From Bradyrhizobium guangdongense (GTDB taxonomy: Bacteria > Pseudomonadota > Alphaproteobacteria > Rhizobiales > Xanthobacteraceae): a stretch of DNA of 64,000 nucleotides. This document shows, piece after piece, positions 57,040 through 64,000 of this stretch. Made by a program: the position numbers and the translations under genes. The notes below the pieces were generated by a model. The model saw nothing but the letters and a program-made list of their open reading frames with translations. It did not search any database and was not told where the DNA came from. Numbering within the stretch: position 1 is the first letter of the stretch; every line of letters begins with the position of its first letter. Location of the stretch: positions 1,364,001-1,428,000 of the forward strand of contig NZ_CP030051.1 of the NCBI RefSeq assembly GCF_004114975.1, in the 5' to 3' direction.

Positions 57040-58215
57040 ATGACAGATCATAGCCCGGAAGTCGCAACAGTCCCCGCAAAGGCGCAGCGCGTCCTGGTTC
57101 TCCAGGGCGGCGGTGCGCTCGGGTCCTATCAGGCCGGAGCCTATCAGGCGCTGTGCCATTTCGATTTCGAGCCCGAATGGGTCGCCGGCATCTCGATCGG
57201 CGCCGTCAACGCCGCCATCATTGCCGGCAACGAGGGCCACACCCGCGTCAAGCGGCTCAAGGAATTCTGGGAAATGGTTTCCGCGCCGGTGCCGTGGAAG
57301 CCGATCGGCAAGAGCGACCACAGCCGCGAGCTGTTCAATTCCACCAGCGCCGCGCTGATCGCGACCTTTGGCGTGCCGGGCTTCTTCGTCCCGCGCGTGC
57401 CGCCGGCGCCGCTCTGGCCGCCCGGCAGCAAGCAAGCCGAAAGCTATTACGACACCGCGCCGCTGAAGAAGACGCTGGAGCGGCTGGTCGACTTCGATCG
57501 CATCAACGATCTGAAGACCCGCCTGTCGGTCGGCGCGGTCGGCGTCACCTCCGGCAATTTCAAATATTTCGACAATTACGAGTTCAAGAAGCTCGGCAAG
57601 AAGATCGGCCCGGAGCACATCATGGCCTCGGGTGCCTTACCTCCGGGCTTTCCGTCCGTGGTCATCGACGGCGAACATTATTGGGACGGCGGCATCGCCT
57701 CCAACACGCCGCTCGACTTCGTGCTGGATGCGGAGCTCGACCGCGATCTCCTGATCTTCCAGGTCGACCTCTTCAGCGCACGCGGCGACCTGCCGACCTC
57801 GCTGCTCGAGGCCACGGAGCGCGAGAAAGACATCCGGTTCTCCAGCCGCACGCGGATGAACACCGACAAGAACAAGCAGGTGCACAACACGCGCAAGGCG
57901 CTGCGCGAGCTGATCGACAAGCTGCCTGATTATCTGAAGAACGATCCGTCGGTCGAGATCCTCAACAAGGCGGCGCGCGAAAGCACGGTCACCGTCGTGC
58001 ACCTGATCTACCGCAGCAAGAATTACGAATCCTCGTCCAAGGATTACGACTTCTCGCATGTCGCCATGGTCGAGCATTGGGAGAGCGGCGTGCGCGACGT
58101 GCATCTGTCGATGCGCCACAAGGATTGGCTCGAGCGGCCGCAATCCGGCGAGACCATGGTGACTTACGATCTCACGGGGGACGTCACCGCGCCCCCGGCA
58201 AAAAGGAGCGAATAA
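57040..58215 (+). CDS. Patatin-like phospholipase with C-terminal DUF3734 region
   Basis: 391 residues. Oxyanion hole GGGALG (23-28), nucleophile Ser52 in GISIG, catalytic Asp216 in WDGG; this is the Ser-Asp dyad of patatins. The C-terminal part (SRTRMNTDKNKQVHNTRKALRELIDKLP; VHLIYRSKNYESSSKDYDFS) is the DUF3734 type common next to hydroxybutyrate dehydrogenase genes. It is likely an acyl hydrolase acting on lipids or on polyhydroxybutyrate-linked substrates. It is one base upstream of bdhA and so translationally linked. Confidence 0.93.
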   Translation: MTDHSPEVATVPAKAQRVLVLQGGGALGSYQAGAYQALCHFDFEPEWVAGISIGAVNAAIIAGNEGHTRVKRLKEFWEMVSAPVPWKPIGKSDHSRELFNSTSAALIATFGVPGFFVPRVPPAPLWPPGSKQAESYYDTAPLKKTLERLVDFDRINDLKTRLSVGAVGVTSGNFKYFDNYEFKKLGKKIGPEHIMASGALPPGFPSVVIDGEHYWDGGIASNTPLDFVLDAELDRDLLIFQVDLFSARGDLPTSLLEATEREKDIRFSSRTRMNTDKNKQVHNTRKALRELIDKLPDYLKNDPSVEILNKAARESTVTVVHLIYRSKNYESSSKDYDFSHVAMVEHWESGVRDVHLSMRHKDWLERPQSGETMVTYDLTGDVTAPPAKRSE

Positions 58216-58216
58216 T

Positions 58217-59005
58217 ATGGGTACTCTCTCAGGCAAGAACGCCGTCGTGACAGGTTCGACCAGCGGCATTGGCCTTGCTTACGCGCGAGCCTTCGCCGGC
58301 GCCGGTGCCAATGTCGTCATCAACGGCTTCGGCTCGCCGGAGGACATCGAGAAGGAGCGCGCCAAGATCGAGTCCGATTTCGGCGTGAAGGCGATCTATT
58401 CACCCGCCGACATGACCAAGCCCGCCGAGATCGCCGGCATGATCGCGCTCGGCGAAAAGACCTTCGGTTCGGTCGACATTCTCGTCAACAATGCCGGCAT
58501 CCAGTTCGTCTCGCCGGTCGAGGAATTCCCGGTCGAGAAGTGGGACCAGATCATCGCGATCAATCTGTCCTCGGCCTTCCATGGCATCCGCGCCGCCGTG
58601 CCCGGCATGAAGAAGAAGGGCTGGGGCCGTATCATCAACACCGCTTCGGCGCACTCGCTGGTCGCTTCGCCGTTCAAGTCGGCCTATGTGTCGGCCAAGC
58701 ACGGTATTGCCGGCCTCACCAAGACCGTGGCGCTGGAAGTCGCCACCCACAAGATCACCTGCAACTGCATCAGCCCCGGCTACGTCTGGACGCCGTTGGT
58801 CGAGAAGCAGATCCCCGACACGATGAAGGCTCGCAATCTCACCCGCGAGCAGGTCATCAACGACGTGCTGCTCGATGCGCAACCGACCAAGGAGTTCGTG
58901 ACGTCCGAGCAGGTCGCAGCGCTGGCGCTGTTCCTGTGCAGCGACGATGCCGCGCAGATCACCGGCACCAATTTGTCGATCGACGGCGGCTGGACCGCGG
59001 AGTAA
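58217..59005 (+). CDS. bdhA: 3-hydroxybutyrate dehydrogenase
   Basis: 262 residues, with AAGGAG upstream inside the end of the patatin gene. Short-chain dehydrogenase: NAD site GSTSGIG (13-19), NNAGIQFVSPVEEFP, catalytic Tyr157/Lys161 (SAYVSAK) with Ser in NTASAHS. The HSLVASPFKSAY and GYVWTPLVEKQIPD stretches are characteristic of D-3-hydroxybutyrate dehydrogenases. It oxidises 3-hydroxybutyrate released from polyhydroxybutyrate to acetoacetate, which fits the linked hydrolase. Confidence 0.93.
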   Translation: MGTLSGKNAVVTGSTSGIGLAYARAFAGAGANVVINGFGSPEDIEKERAKIESDFGVKAIYSPADMTKPAEIAGMIALGEKTFGSVDILVNNAGIQFVSPVEEFPVEKWDQIIAINLSSAFHGIRAAVPGMKKKGWGRIINTASAHSLVASPFKSAYVSAKHGIAGLTKTVALEVATHKITCNCISPGYVWTPLVEKQIPDTMKARNLTREQVINDVLLDAQPTKEFVTSEQVAALALFLCSDDAAQITGTNLSIDGGWTAE

Positions 59006-59013
59006 CGACACTG

Positions 59014-59120
59014 TCTGTCATGCCCCGCCGAGGCGGGGCATCCAGTACGCCGCGGCCCGTCGATTGAATTACAACTTTCTCGGAATACTGGATCGCCCGG
59101 TTAAACCGGGCGATGACAGC
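59014..59120. repeat. Intergenic palindromic element (type B)
   Basis: The left arm CTGTCATGCCCCG...GGGGCATCCAGT and the right arm ACTGGATCGCCCGG...CCGGGCGATGACAG are reverse complements at their ends, with a hairpin inside each arm. The core between them is about 45 bp. It lies between convergent bdhA and the TauE/SafE gene and may also help terminate both. Confidence 0.75.
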
Positions 59121-59142
59121 GAGAGGGGGCGCGGTTCGAGGC

Positions 59143-59967
59143 CTAATGACTCCATGCCAGCGCCGTCACGATCGCGGATTGCAGATTCAATTCCGCGAAC
59201 ATGATCTTGCCGGCGACCAGCATGAGGACGCTGGCCAGTGTCAGGCGCAGCACCATTTCGGGCACGCGTGTCGCGCTGTAGCTGCCCACGATGATACCGG
59301 GCAGCGAGCCCATCAAGAGCACACCCATAAGGCCCCAGTCGACATCGCCGAGCGCCCAATGTCCGATCCCGGCGACCAGGGTGAGCGGCACGGCATGTGC
59401 GATGTCCGAGCCGACGATCGTCGCCACCGGGAGGCGCGGGTAGAGCATCAGCAGCACGGTCACGCCGACCGCGCCGGCGCCGACGGAGGAGATCGAGACC
59501 AGCACGCCGAGTACGACGCCGGTGATGACGGTTGCCACAGCCGTGGTGCGCCCGTCGATTTGCTCGAGGCGGCGACGATAGCGCTCCATGATCGATTTGC
59601 GGAAGATCAGCGACGTGGCAGTCAGCAGCAATGCGAAGCAAAGCACGATGTTGACGAGGTTGCGCTCGGCATCACTCTTCAGGTCGAGCTTCCACAACAC
59701 GAGCAGCGTCAGCGCGCTCGCCGGAATGCTGCCGCAGGCAAGCCGCAGCACCGCCGGCCAGTGCACGCTGCGCGACCAGCCATGCACGATACTGCCGCCG
59801 GTCTTGGTGGCGGCGGCATAGAGCAGGTCGGTTCCGACTGCGGTCGAGGGATGGACGCCGAACAGCAGGATCAGCAGCGGCGTCATCAACGAGCCACCTC
59901 CGACGCCGGTCATCCCGACAAGCAGGCCGACGGCAAATCCCGAGGCGACGTACAGTGGATCGATCAT
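59143..59967 (-). CDS. Sulfite exporter TauE/SafE family permease
   Basis: 274 residues with about eight membrane helices and the duplicated family motif (GFAVGLLVGMTGVGGGSLMTPLLILLFGVHPSTAVGTDLLYAAATKTGG; VLLGVLVSISSVGAGAVG). The family moves sulfite, sulfonates and other organic anions. Being about 3 kb from the sulfur-assimilation operon and near a TauD/TfdA-type gene is suggestive but not proof of sulfur transport. Confidence 0.9.
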   Translation of the reverse strand: MIDPLYVASGFAVGLLVGMTGVGGGSLMTPLLILLFGVHPSTAVGTDLLYAAATKTGGSIVHGWSRSVHWPAVLRLACGSIPASALTLLVLWKLDLKSDAERNLVNIVLCFALLLTATSLIFRKSIMERYRRRLEQIDGRTTAVATVITGVVLGVLVSISSVGAGAVGVTVLLMLYPRLPVATIVGSDIAHAVPLTLVAGIGHWALGDVDWGLMGVLLMGSLPGIIVGSYSATRVPEMVLRLTLASVLMLVAGKIMFAELNLQSAIVTALAWSH

Positions 59968-60162
59968 ATCAGCAGAATCTAAGTTGATCTCGTCGATTGA
60001 GCAATACGACGTAGGATAAACTTTCCCTGCGATGCAACCTCTTGGACGGAATAAGAAAATTTTCGCTGTCCATTGCAGGTAGAGAGGTGTTTCGCCTTGT
60101 TCGCGGGCTCGTTGCGAAACAGTCGTTCCCCGGGGCGAGGGGCGCTACCGGATGTGTAATTC

Positions 60163-61599
60163 CTATTTACCAAACGCCAGGACGTGCAGCCCCAGACGCT
60201 GTCGCACGATCCAGAACAGCAGCACCGTCTCGAAGGTGAGCGAGATCGAGGTCGCTGCCGCGGCGCCATGACCGCCGAAGCGTGGTACCAGTGCCACGCA
60301 CAGCAGCACGTTCAGCACGAACGCCAGCGCATAGGCCAATGCGCAGATCTTCTGCTGGCCGAGCATGTTGAGCAGCCGCTCGACCGGGCCGATCGCGGCG
60401 CGCACCACAAGACCGATCGCGGCGATGAACATGATATCGTAGCCGACAACGAATTGCGGCCCGAACAGCCACAGCAACGGCTTGCCGAGTGCGAGCAGCA
60501 CGGCGGTGGCGGCGAGAGACGGCCAGAACGTCCAGACGATCGCGTGCGCGACATAGGCCGACAGCCGCGCCTTGTCGCCGCTGGCATTGTATTCGGCAAA
60601 GCGGTGCGCCGTCGTCGCCGACATCGCGTAGTGAATGAACGACACCAGCGCCAGCGTCTTCACCACGGCAAAGTAGACGCCGACCTCGTCGGAGGGGCGG
60701 AATTGCTGCAGCACCAGCACGTCGGTGTAGGACAGCAGCAGGTAGAAGCTTTCGACCAGCAGGATCGGCAGCGAGACGGCGAGCCAGCCGCTGACGTCAT
60801 AGGCTCTGGGGCCGGGTGTGATGTGCTCGGCGAGCTTGCGGTTCAGCACCACCATCTGCCCGGTCATTGCGATCCAGACCGCACCGAGGCTCGCGACCAT
60901 CGCCGCGACGGCGCCGAGATGAAAGCCGAGCAGGAAGGCGATGGCCGTGATGCCGATGATCAGCGCCTGGCGGATGATGAATTGCGGCATGAGGCCGAGC
61001 TGCATCCAGTCATGCGAGCGCGCGATGCCGTCCTGGGTGTTGGCGACGACGAAGGCCGGCAGCGTCATGCAGCCGATATAGAGCGGCAGCTCCTCGGCCG
61101 GATCGATCCAGGGCGACAGCAGTCTGACGAGGCCGGCAAGCGCCAGCGATATCAGCGTCGAGACGGCAAAGGTCAGCCAGCGGCTACCGGAGAGAAAGCC
61201 GCGCAGCAGCGCGTGGTCGCCGCTGGCGCGATATTCCGGAATGATCTTTTGCGCGGAAGCCGAGATGCCGAAGTCCAGCATGCTGCCGAGCAGCAGCACC
61301 CACGTCCAGACATAGACGTAGATGCCGTAGTCCGACGTGCCCATCCAGCGCGCGAGCAGCACCTGCGAGACATAGGCGAGGCCCGCACTGATGACGCGGA
61401 TGAGGAAGATGGTGCCGGCCAGCCGCCGCGTCAGCGACGCTTCGCTCGAGCCGCCGGTCAGCTTGGCGCGCAGCCGCGCGATCAGCCCCGCCGGTCCGGT
61501 CGTTGCAGGTTCTGCATCCATCACGGCCAAATCGAGATCCCCAGGCGTGCCGCATGTTGCGGCAGGCTTGATGCGGTAGTCCTTGGGACTAGCAACCAT
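60163..61599 (-). CDS. Polysaccharide flippase/lipopolysaccharide biosynthesis protein (MOP superfamily)
   Basis: 478 residues; a start at Met27 (61521) is also possible. About 12-14 membrane helices from residue 55 onward (GTIFLIRVISAGLAYVSQVLLARWMGTSDYGIYVYVWTWVLLLG), matching Wzx-like polysaccharide_synt proteins. It would move lipid-linked sugar units across the inner membrane for surface polysaccharide. No glycosyltransferases are adjacent, so the glycan is unknown. Confidence 0.88.
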   Translation of the reverse strand: MVASPKDYRIKPAATCGTPGDLDLAVMDAEPATTGPAGLIARLRAKLTGGSSEASLTRRLAGTIFLIRVISAGLAYVSQVLLARWMGTSDYGIYVYVWTWVLLLGSMLDFGISASAQKIIPEYRASGDHALLRGFLSGSRWLTFAVSTLISLALAGLVRLLSPWIDPAEELPLYIGCMTLPAFVVANTQDGIARSHDWMQLGLMPQFIIRQALIIGITAIAFLLGFHLGAVAAMVASLGAVWIAMTGQMVVLNRKLAEHITPGPRAYDVSGWLAVSLPILLVESFYLLLSYTDVLVLQQFRPSDEVGVYFAVVKTLALVSFIHYAMSATTAHRFAEYNASGDKARLSAYVAHAIVWTFWPSLAATAVLLALGKPLLWLFGPQFVVGYDIMFIAAIGLVVRAAIGPVERLLNMLGQQKICALAYALAFVLNVLLCVALVPRFGGHGAAAATSISLTFETVLLFWIVRQRLGLHVLAFGK

Positions 61600-61645
61600 T
61601 CGTTAAGATTCGGTTGGGCGGACGTGCTGTTGCCACATCCTTGGC

Positions 61646-61780
61646 GTCGTCCCCGCGAAGGCGGGGACCCATAACCACAGGGAGAGATTGTTGCGCGAGC
61701 TGGTAACTCCGAGTCTTCGGCCAAACCACTCCCTGTGGTCATGGGTCCCGGGTTCGCGCTCCGCGCGCCCCGGAGACGAC
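61646..61780. repeat. Intergenic palindromic element (type C)
   Basis: Arms GTCGTCCCCG...GACCCATAACCACAGGGAG and, inverted, CTCCCTGTGGTCATGGGTC...CGGAGACGAC match over about 40 bp with few mismatches. Each arm has an inner hairpin. About 50 bp of core lies between them. It sits upstream of the flippase gene and downstream of the DsbD-like gene. Confidence 0.75.
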
Positions 61781-61851
61781 AGCGGAATATAAGCGCCGGC
61801 AGGGCAACTCACGCGCCGCGTCGTGACTACCGCCGGGACGCCCCCGCGGGC

Positions 61852-62691
61852 TTACTCCAAGTTCGTATTGAACTCGTAGGATTTTTCCGGCCCGACCAGC
61901 GTGAACTTCAGCGCTGCGCCGTCAGGCTTGGCGCCGGGCGGCAATCCGTCGAGCTCGAACGAAAACCGCTTCACGCCGGGCGGGCTGTGCTCGACCTTGT
62001 CGGGGATCGGCAGCGACCATTCGGGCGTCGGCCCTTCCACGAACAGATCGACCTTGCTGCTCTCCGGCGCGACGACGTCGACCACGACGTTCTTGGGCCC
62101 GTCGAGCTTGACGTCGCGGATGGTCAGGGGATTGGGATCGCCGATATTGGCCGGCTTCGGCACGGTGTCGAGTGCCGCGCGCAGATTGGCATCTTCCGTC
62201 GAGGCGACATTGTTGAAGCCGAGCTCGACTTCGGCCGCGACGGGAACGCAGAGCTTCTCGCACACCGCGTAATTGATCTCGGCGCGCAACGTCACGGGCT
62301 TGTCCGCCGCCTTGGCGACGATGCGCAAGGGCAGCACGATCTGGTCGTGATAGCCGATCGAGTGGCCGCCTGCGCCATCGTCGAACTTTTGCGGTGCCGG
62401 CCACATGACGGTCACCGCTTCGACATTGTCGGACTTCGAGAAGTCGAACCGCGGTGGAACACCGGAATCGCCCGGCATGCGCCAGTAGGTTTTCCAGCCG
62501 GGCTGGATCTGGAACGCGATACCGCCGAGCAGCACTGCGCCGCTGCGCGATCCCGCCAACAGCCGCACCGCGGAATGGCCGTCGCGCTGCCACGGCGATG
62601 CATCGTCGGCATGGGCTACCGTCGCCAGCGATGACGCAAGCACAGTTGTCGCGACAGCAATCGCCGCATGCAGGGGAACTCTTGTCAGCAT
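61852..62691 (-). CDS. DsbD-alpha-like periplasmic protein (disulfide reductase N-terminal domain)
   Basis: 279 residues. Signal peptide ending SLATVAHAD. The domain resembles the periplasmic N-terminal domain of DsbD (GIAFQIQPGWKTYWRMPGDSGVPPRFDF; EINYAVCEKLCVPVAAEVELGF), with the Cys pair CEKLC at the place of the reactive cysteines. There is no membrane or thioredoxin domain, so it would need a CcdA-like partner elsewhere. It is probably involved in passing reducing power in the periplasm. Confidence 0.88.
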   Translation of the reverse strand: MLTRVPLHAAIAVATTVLASSLATVAHADDASPWQRDGHSAVRLLAGSRSGAVLLGGIAFQIQPGWKTYWRMPGDSGVPPRFDFSKSDNVEAVTVMWPAPQKFDDGAGGHSIGYHDQIVLPLRIVAKAADKPVTLRAEINYAVCEKLCVPVAAEVELGFNNVASTEDANLRAALDTVPKPANIGDPNPLTIRDVKLDGPKNVVVDVVAPESSKVDLFVEGPTPEWSLPIPDKVEHSPPGVKRFSFELDGLPPGAKPDGAALKFTLVGPEKSYEFNTNLE

Positions 62692-62833
62692 GGTACGTCT
62701 TTACAGGGTCATCCCAAAGCAAACCATTGAATTGCTTGTGATGGATGTACCCGAATCATGTCGCGGCAAGCCTTGATTTGACAGCGGCCCGGCCCGACAT
62801 CAGGATAGGAATTGAAACCGGAGTGCTTCACCG

Positions 62834-63478
62834 ATGGCTTCCACAGGCAAACGGACGGGCGAAAGCACCCGCAGTGCGGGTCCCGCGCTTCCCAGCTCGG
62901 CCGGTTATCTCGACGGACGGCTCCTGATCGCGATGCCCGTGATGGGCGACTCGCGCTTCGAGCGGTCGGTGATCTACCTCTGTGCCCATTCCGCCGAGGG
63001 CGCGATGGGCATTATCGTCAACCATCCCGCCGGCAGCATCGACTTCCCGGAGCTGCTGGAGCAGCTCGGCATCATCAAGAAGGGCGAGCATATCAAGCTG
63101 CCGGAAAATGCCGAAAGCATGAAGGTGCTGGCCGGTGGTCCGGTCGACACCGGTCGCGGCTTCGTACTGCATTCCAGCGACTTCTATATCGAGCATGCCA
63201 CACTGCGGATCGACGACGGTGTCTGCCTTACCGCGACTGTCGACATCCTGCGCGCAATCGCCAATGGCTCGGGGCCCAAGCACGCCATCCTCGCGCTCGG
63301 CTACGCAGGCTGGGCGCCGGGCCAGCTCGAGACCGAGATCCAGAGCAATGGCTGGCTGCATTGCGATGCGGATGCGGACCTGATCTTCGGCGACGACGTC
63401 GATGAGAAATACAGCCGCGCCCTGCGCAAGATCGGCATCGATCCCGGAATGCTGTCGAACGAGGCCGGGCACGCGTAG
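62834..63478 (+). CDS. YqgE/AlgH family protein
   Basis: 214 residues. [42 protein letters not shown] is the signature opening, with [20 protein letters not shown] and [22 protein letters not shown] later. It is cytosolic with no known catalytic residues; AlgH in Pseudomonas was linked to alginate regulation, but the general role is unknown. It is divergent from the DsbD-like gene, with about 140 bp between. Confidence 0.93.
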   Translation: MASTGKRTGESTRSAGPALPSSAGYLDGRLLIAMPVMGDSRFERSVIYLCAHSAEGAMGIIVNHPAGSIDFPELLEQLGIIKKGEHIKLPENAESMKVLAGGPVDTGRGFVLHSSDFYIEHATLRIDDGVCLTATVDILRAIANGSGPKHAILALGYAGWAPGQLETEIQSNGWLHCDADADLIFGDDVDEKYSRALRKIGIDPGMLSNEAGHA

Positions 63479-63508
63479 TCGGTGATGGCATCGCGTGGCT
63501 CTCACCGC

Positions 63509-63594
63509 CGTCATTGCGAGAGCTCTTGCGACGAAGCAATCCAGGCTGTTTCCGTTGAAAGATTCTGGATTGCTTCGCTTCGCTCGCACTGACG
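63509..63594. repeat. Intergenic palindromic element (type D)
   Basis: Arms CGTCATTGCGAG...CGAAGCAATCCAG and CTGGATTGCTTCG...CTCGCACTGACG are reverse complements with a few differences, around about 20 bp of core. It is between convergent yqgE and the dioxygenase gene. Confidence 0.75.
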
Positions 63595-63616
63595 GAATTT
63601 GTTGAGGCCGTCGGTT

Positions 63617-64000
63617 CTACTCCGCCGCCTGCTGCTGCACCGTCGGCTCGGTTCCCGCGACCGTCGCGCGCCGCATGTCGCGGGGCTGCGATTGGTCGTA
63701 GCGGCGGACGCGGTGCATGGTCTGACGGTTGTCCCACATCACGAGATCATGCAGCTTCCATTTATGAACGTAGACGAACTCTGCTTGCGTCGCGTGCTCG
63801 GTGAGGTCGCGCAGCAACAGCCGTCCTTCCGGGACGCTCATGCCGACGACCTTGCCGGCATGGGATGAGAGGTACAGCGACTTGCGGTGATGCACGGGAT
63901 GCGTGCGCACCAGCCGCTGCAGCACGGGCTTGAACATGGCCTTTTCTTCGTCGGTATATTCGGTGAAGCCGAGCGATCCCCGCGAATACATCAGCGAATG
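63617..64000 (-). CDS. TauD/TfdA family alpha-ketoglutarate-dependent dioxygenase, C-terminal part (truncated by window edge)
   Basis: The frame is open to the last base, so the N-terminus is outside. The 127 visible residues include HSLMYSRGSLGFTEYTDEE, THPVHHRKSLYLSSHAG, LRDLTEHATQAEFVYVHKWKLHDLVMWDNRQTMHRVRRYD (distal iron-binding His in QTMHR) and the 2-oxoglutarate-binding Arg near PRDMRRATVAG. The family hydroxylates taurine, chlorophenoxyacetates and other acids. The sequence leans to the TfdA-like group rather than true TauD, but the substrate is open. Confidence 0.88.
   Translation of the reverse strand, partial: HSLMYSRGSLGFTEYTDEEKAMFKPVLQRLVRTHPVHHRKSLYLSSHAGKVVGMSVPEGRLLLRDLTEHATQAEFVYVHKWKLHDLVMWDNRQTMHRVRRYDQSQPRDMRRATVAGTEPTVQQQAAE

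Overview
The window is a GC-rich (roughly 63-66% by eye) chromosomal segment of an alphaproteobacterium, most likely Bradyrhizobium or a close member of the Nitrobacteraceae. The grounds are the family-specific protein sequences (Flp/Tad pilus, HWE-type kinase, UrtABCDE plus urease, CysNC fusion, DUF2865, DUF2849), the strong third-position GC bias that creates long antisense shadow ORFs, and several intergenic palindromic repeats of a style common in rhizobial genomes. No rRNA, tRNA, CRISPR array, insertion sequence, integrase or prophage was seen, so this reads as core chromosome rather than an island.

Layout. 1-2.9 kb: 3' end of an arsA-like ATPase, then an NlpC/P60 peptidase and an M17 aminopeptidase that overlap. 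2.9-4.9 kb: a small membrane protein and a metallophosphoesterase. 5.0-16.6 kb: a Flp/Tad (Cpa) pilus locus with a TadD lipoprotein (+), then tadC, tadB, cpaF, cpaE, cpaD, cpaC, cpaB, cpaA and the Flp pilin (all -), a 48-residue membrane ORF between pilin and peptidase, and further on a sterol-desaturase-like enzyme and a free-standing pilus-formation N-terminal-domain protein. 16.7-19.0 kb: an RNA-handling group on the minus strand (rhlE-type helicase, a long IF-1 paralogue, a cold-shock protein).

19.4-31.5 kb: a 12-kb nitrogen-scavenging cluster on the plus strand: urtABCDE (urea ABC transporter), ureD, ureA, ureB, an HD hydrolase, ureC, an ABM-fold small protein, ureE, ureF, ureG. A -24/-12 (sigma-54) promoter with correct spacing sits about 80 bp before urtA, which fits nitrogen control. 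31.7-42.2 kb: a sensor kinase with a degraded ATPase domain, RidA and TetR, an OpgC-type membrane protein, a holin-like/DUF883 pair, an AI-2E-family transporter, an L,D-transpeptidase, a DUF2865 protein, a chemoreceptor and a 51-residue membrane protein. 42.3-44.4 kb: malate synthase G.

44.8-56.4 kb: assimilatory sulfate reduction and sulfate uptake. cysD-cysNC run leftward. Divergent from them, cysG, a DUF2849 gene, cysI, a DUF934 gene, cysH, a sulfate-binding-protein gene, cysT, cysW and cysA run rightward. Together they would import sulfate, activate it to APS/PAPS, reduce it to sulfite and then sulfide, and make the siroheme needed by the reductase. The sulfate-binding-protein gene carries an in-frame amber codon (53018-53020), the clearest defect in the window. 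56.4-64 kb: a CAP-domain lipoprotein, a patatin phospholipase next to 3-hydroxybutyrate dehydrogenase, a TauE/SafE permease, a polysaccharide flippase, a DsbD-alpha-like protein, a YqgE protein and the 3' end of a TauD/TfdA dioxygenase.

Most of the window is well-known biology. No convincing wholly new system was found. The best leads are the amber-interrupted sulfate-binding gene, the degenerate HWE-type kinase, the two non-urease genes embedded in the urease operon, the DUF2849/DUF934 partners of the sulfite reductase, the long IF-1 next to cold-shock/helicase genes, and the unnamed small membrane ORF of the pilus locus.
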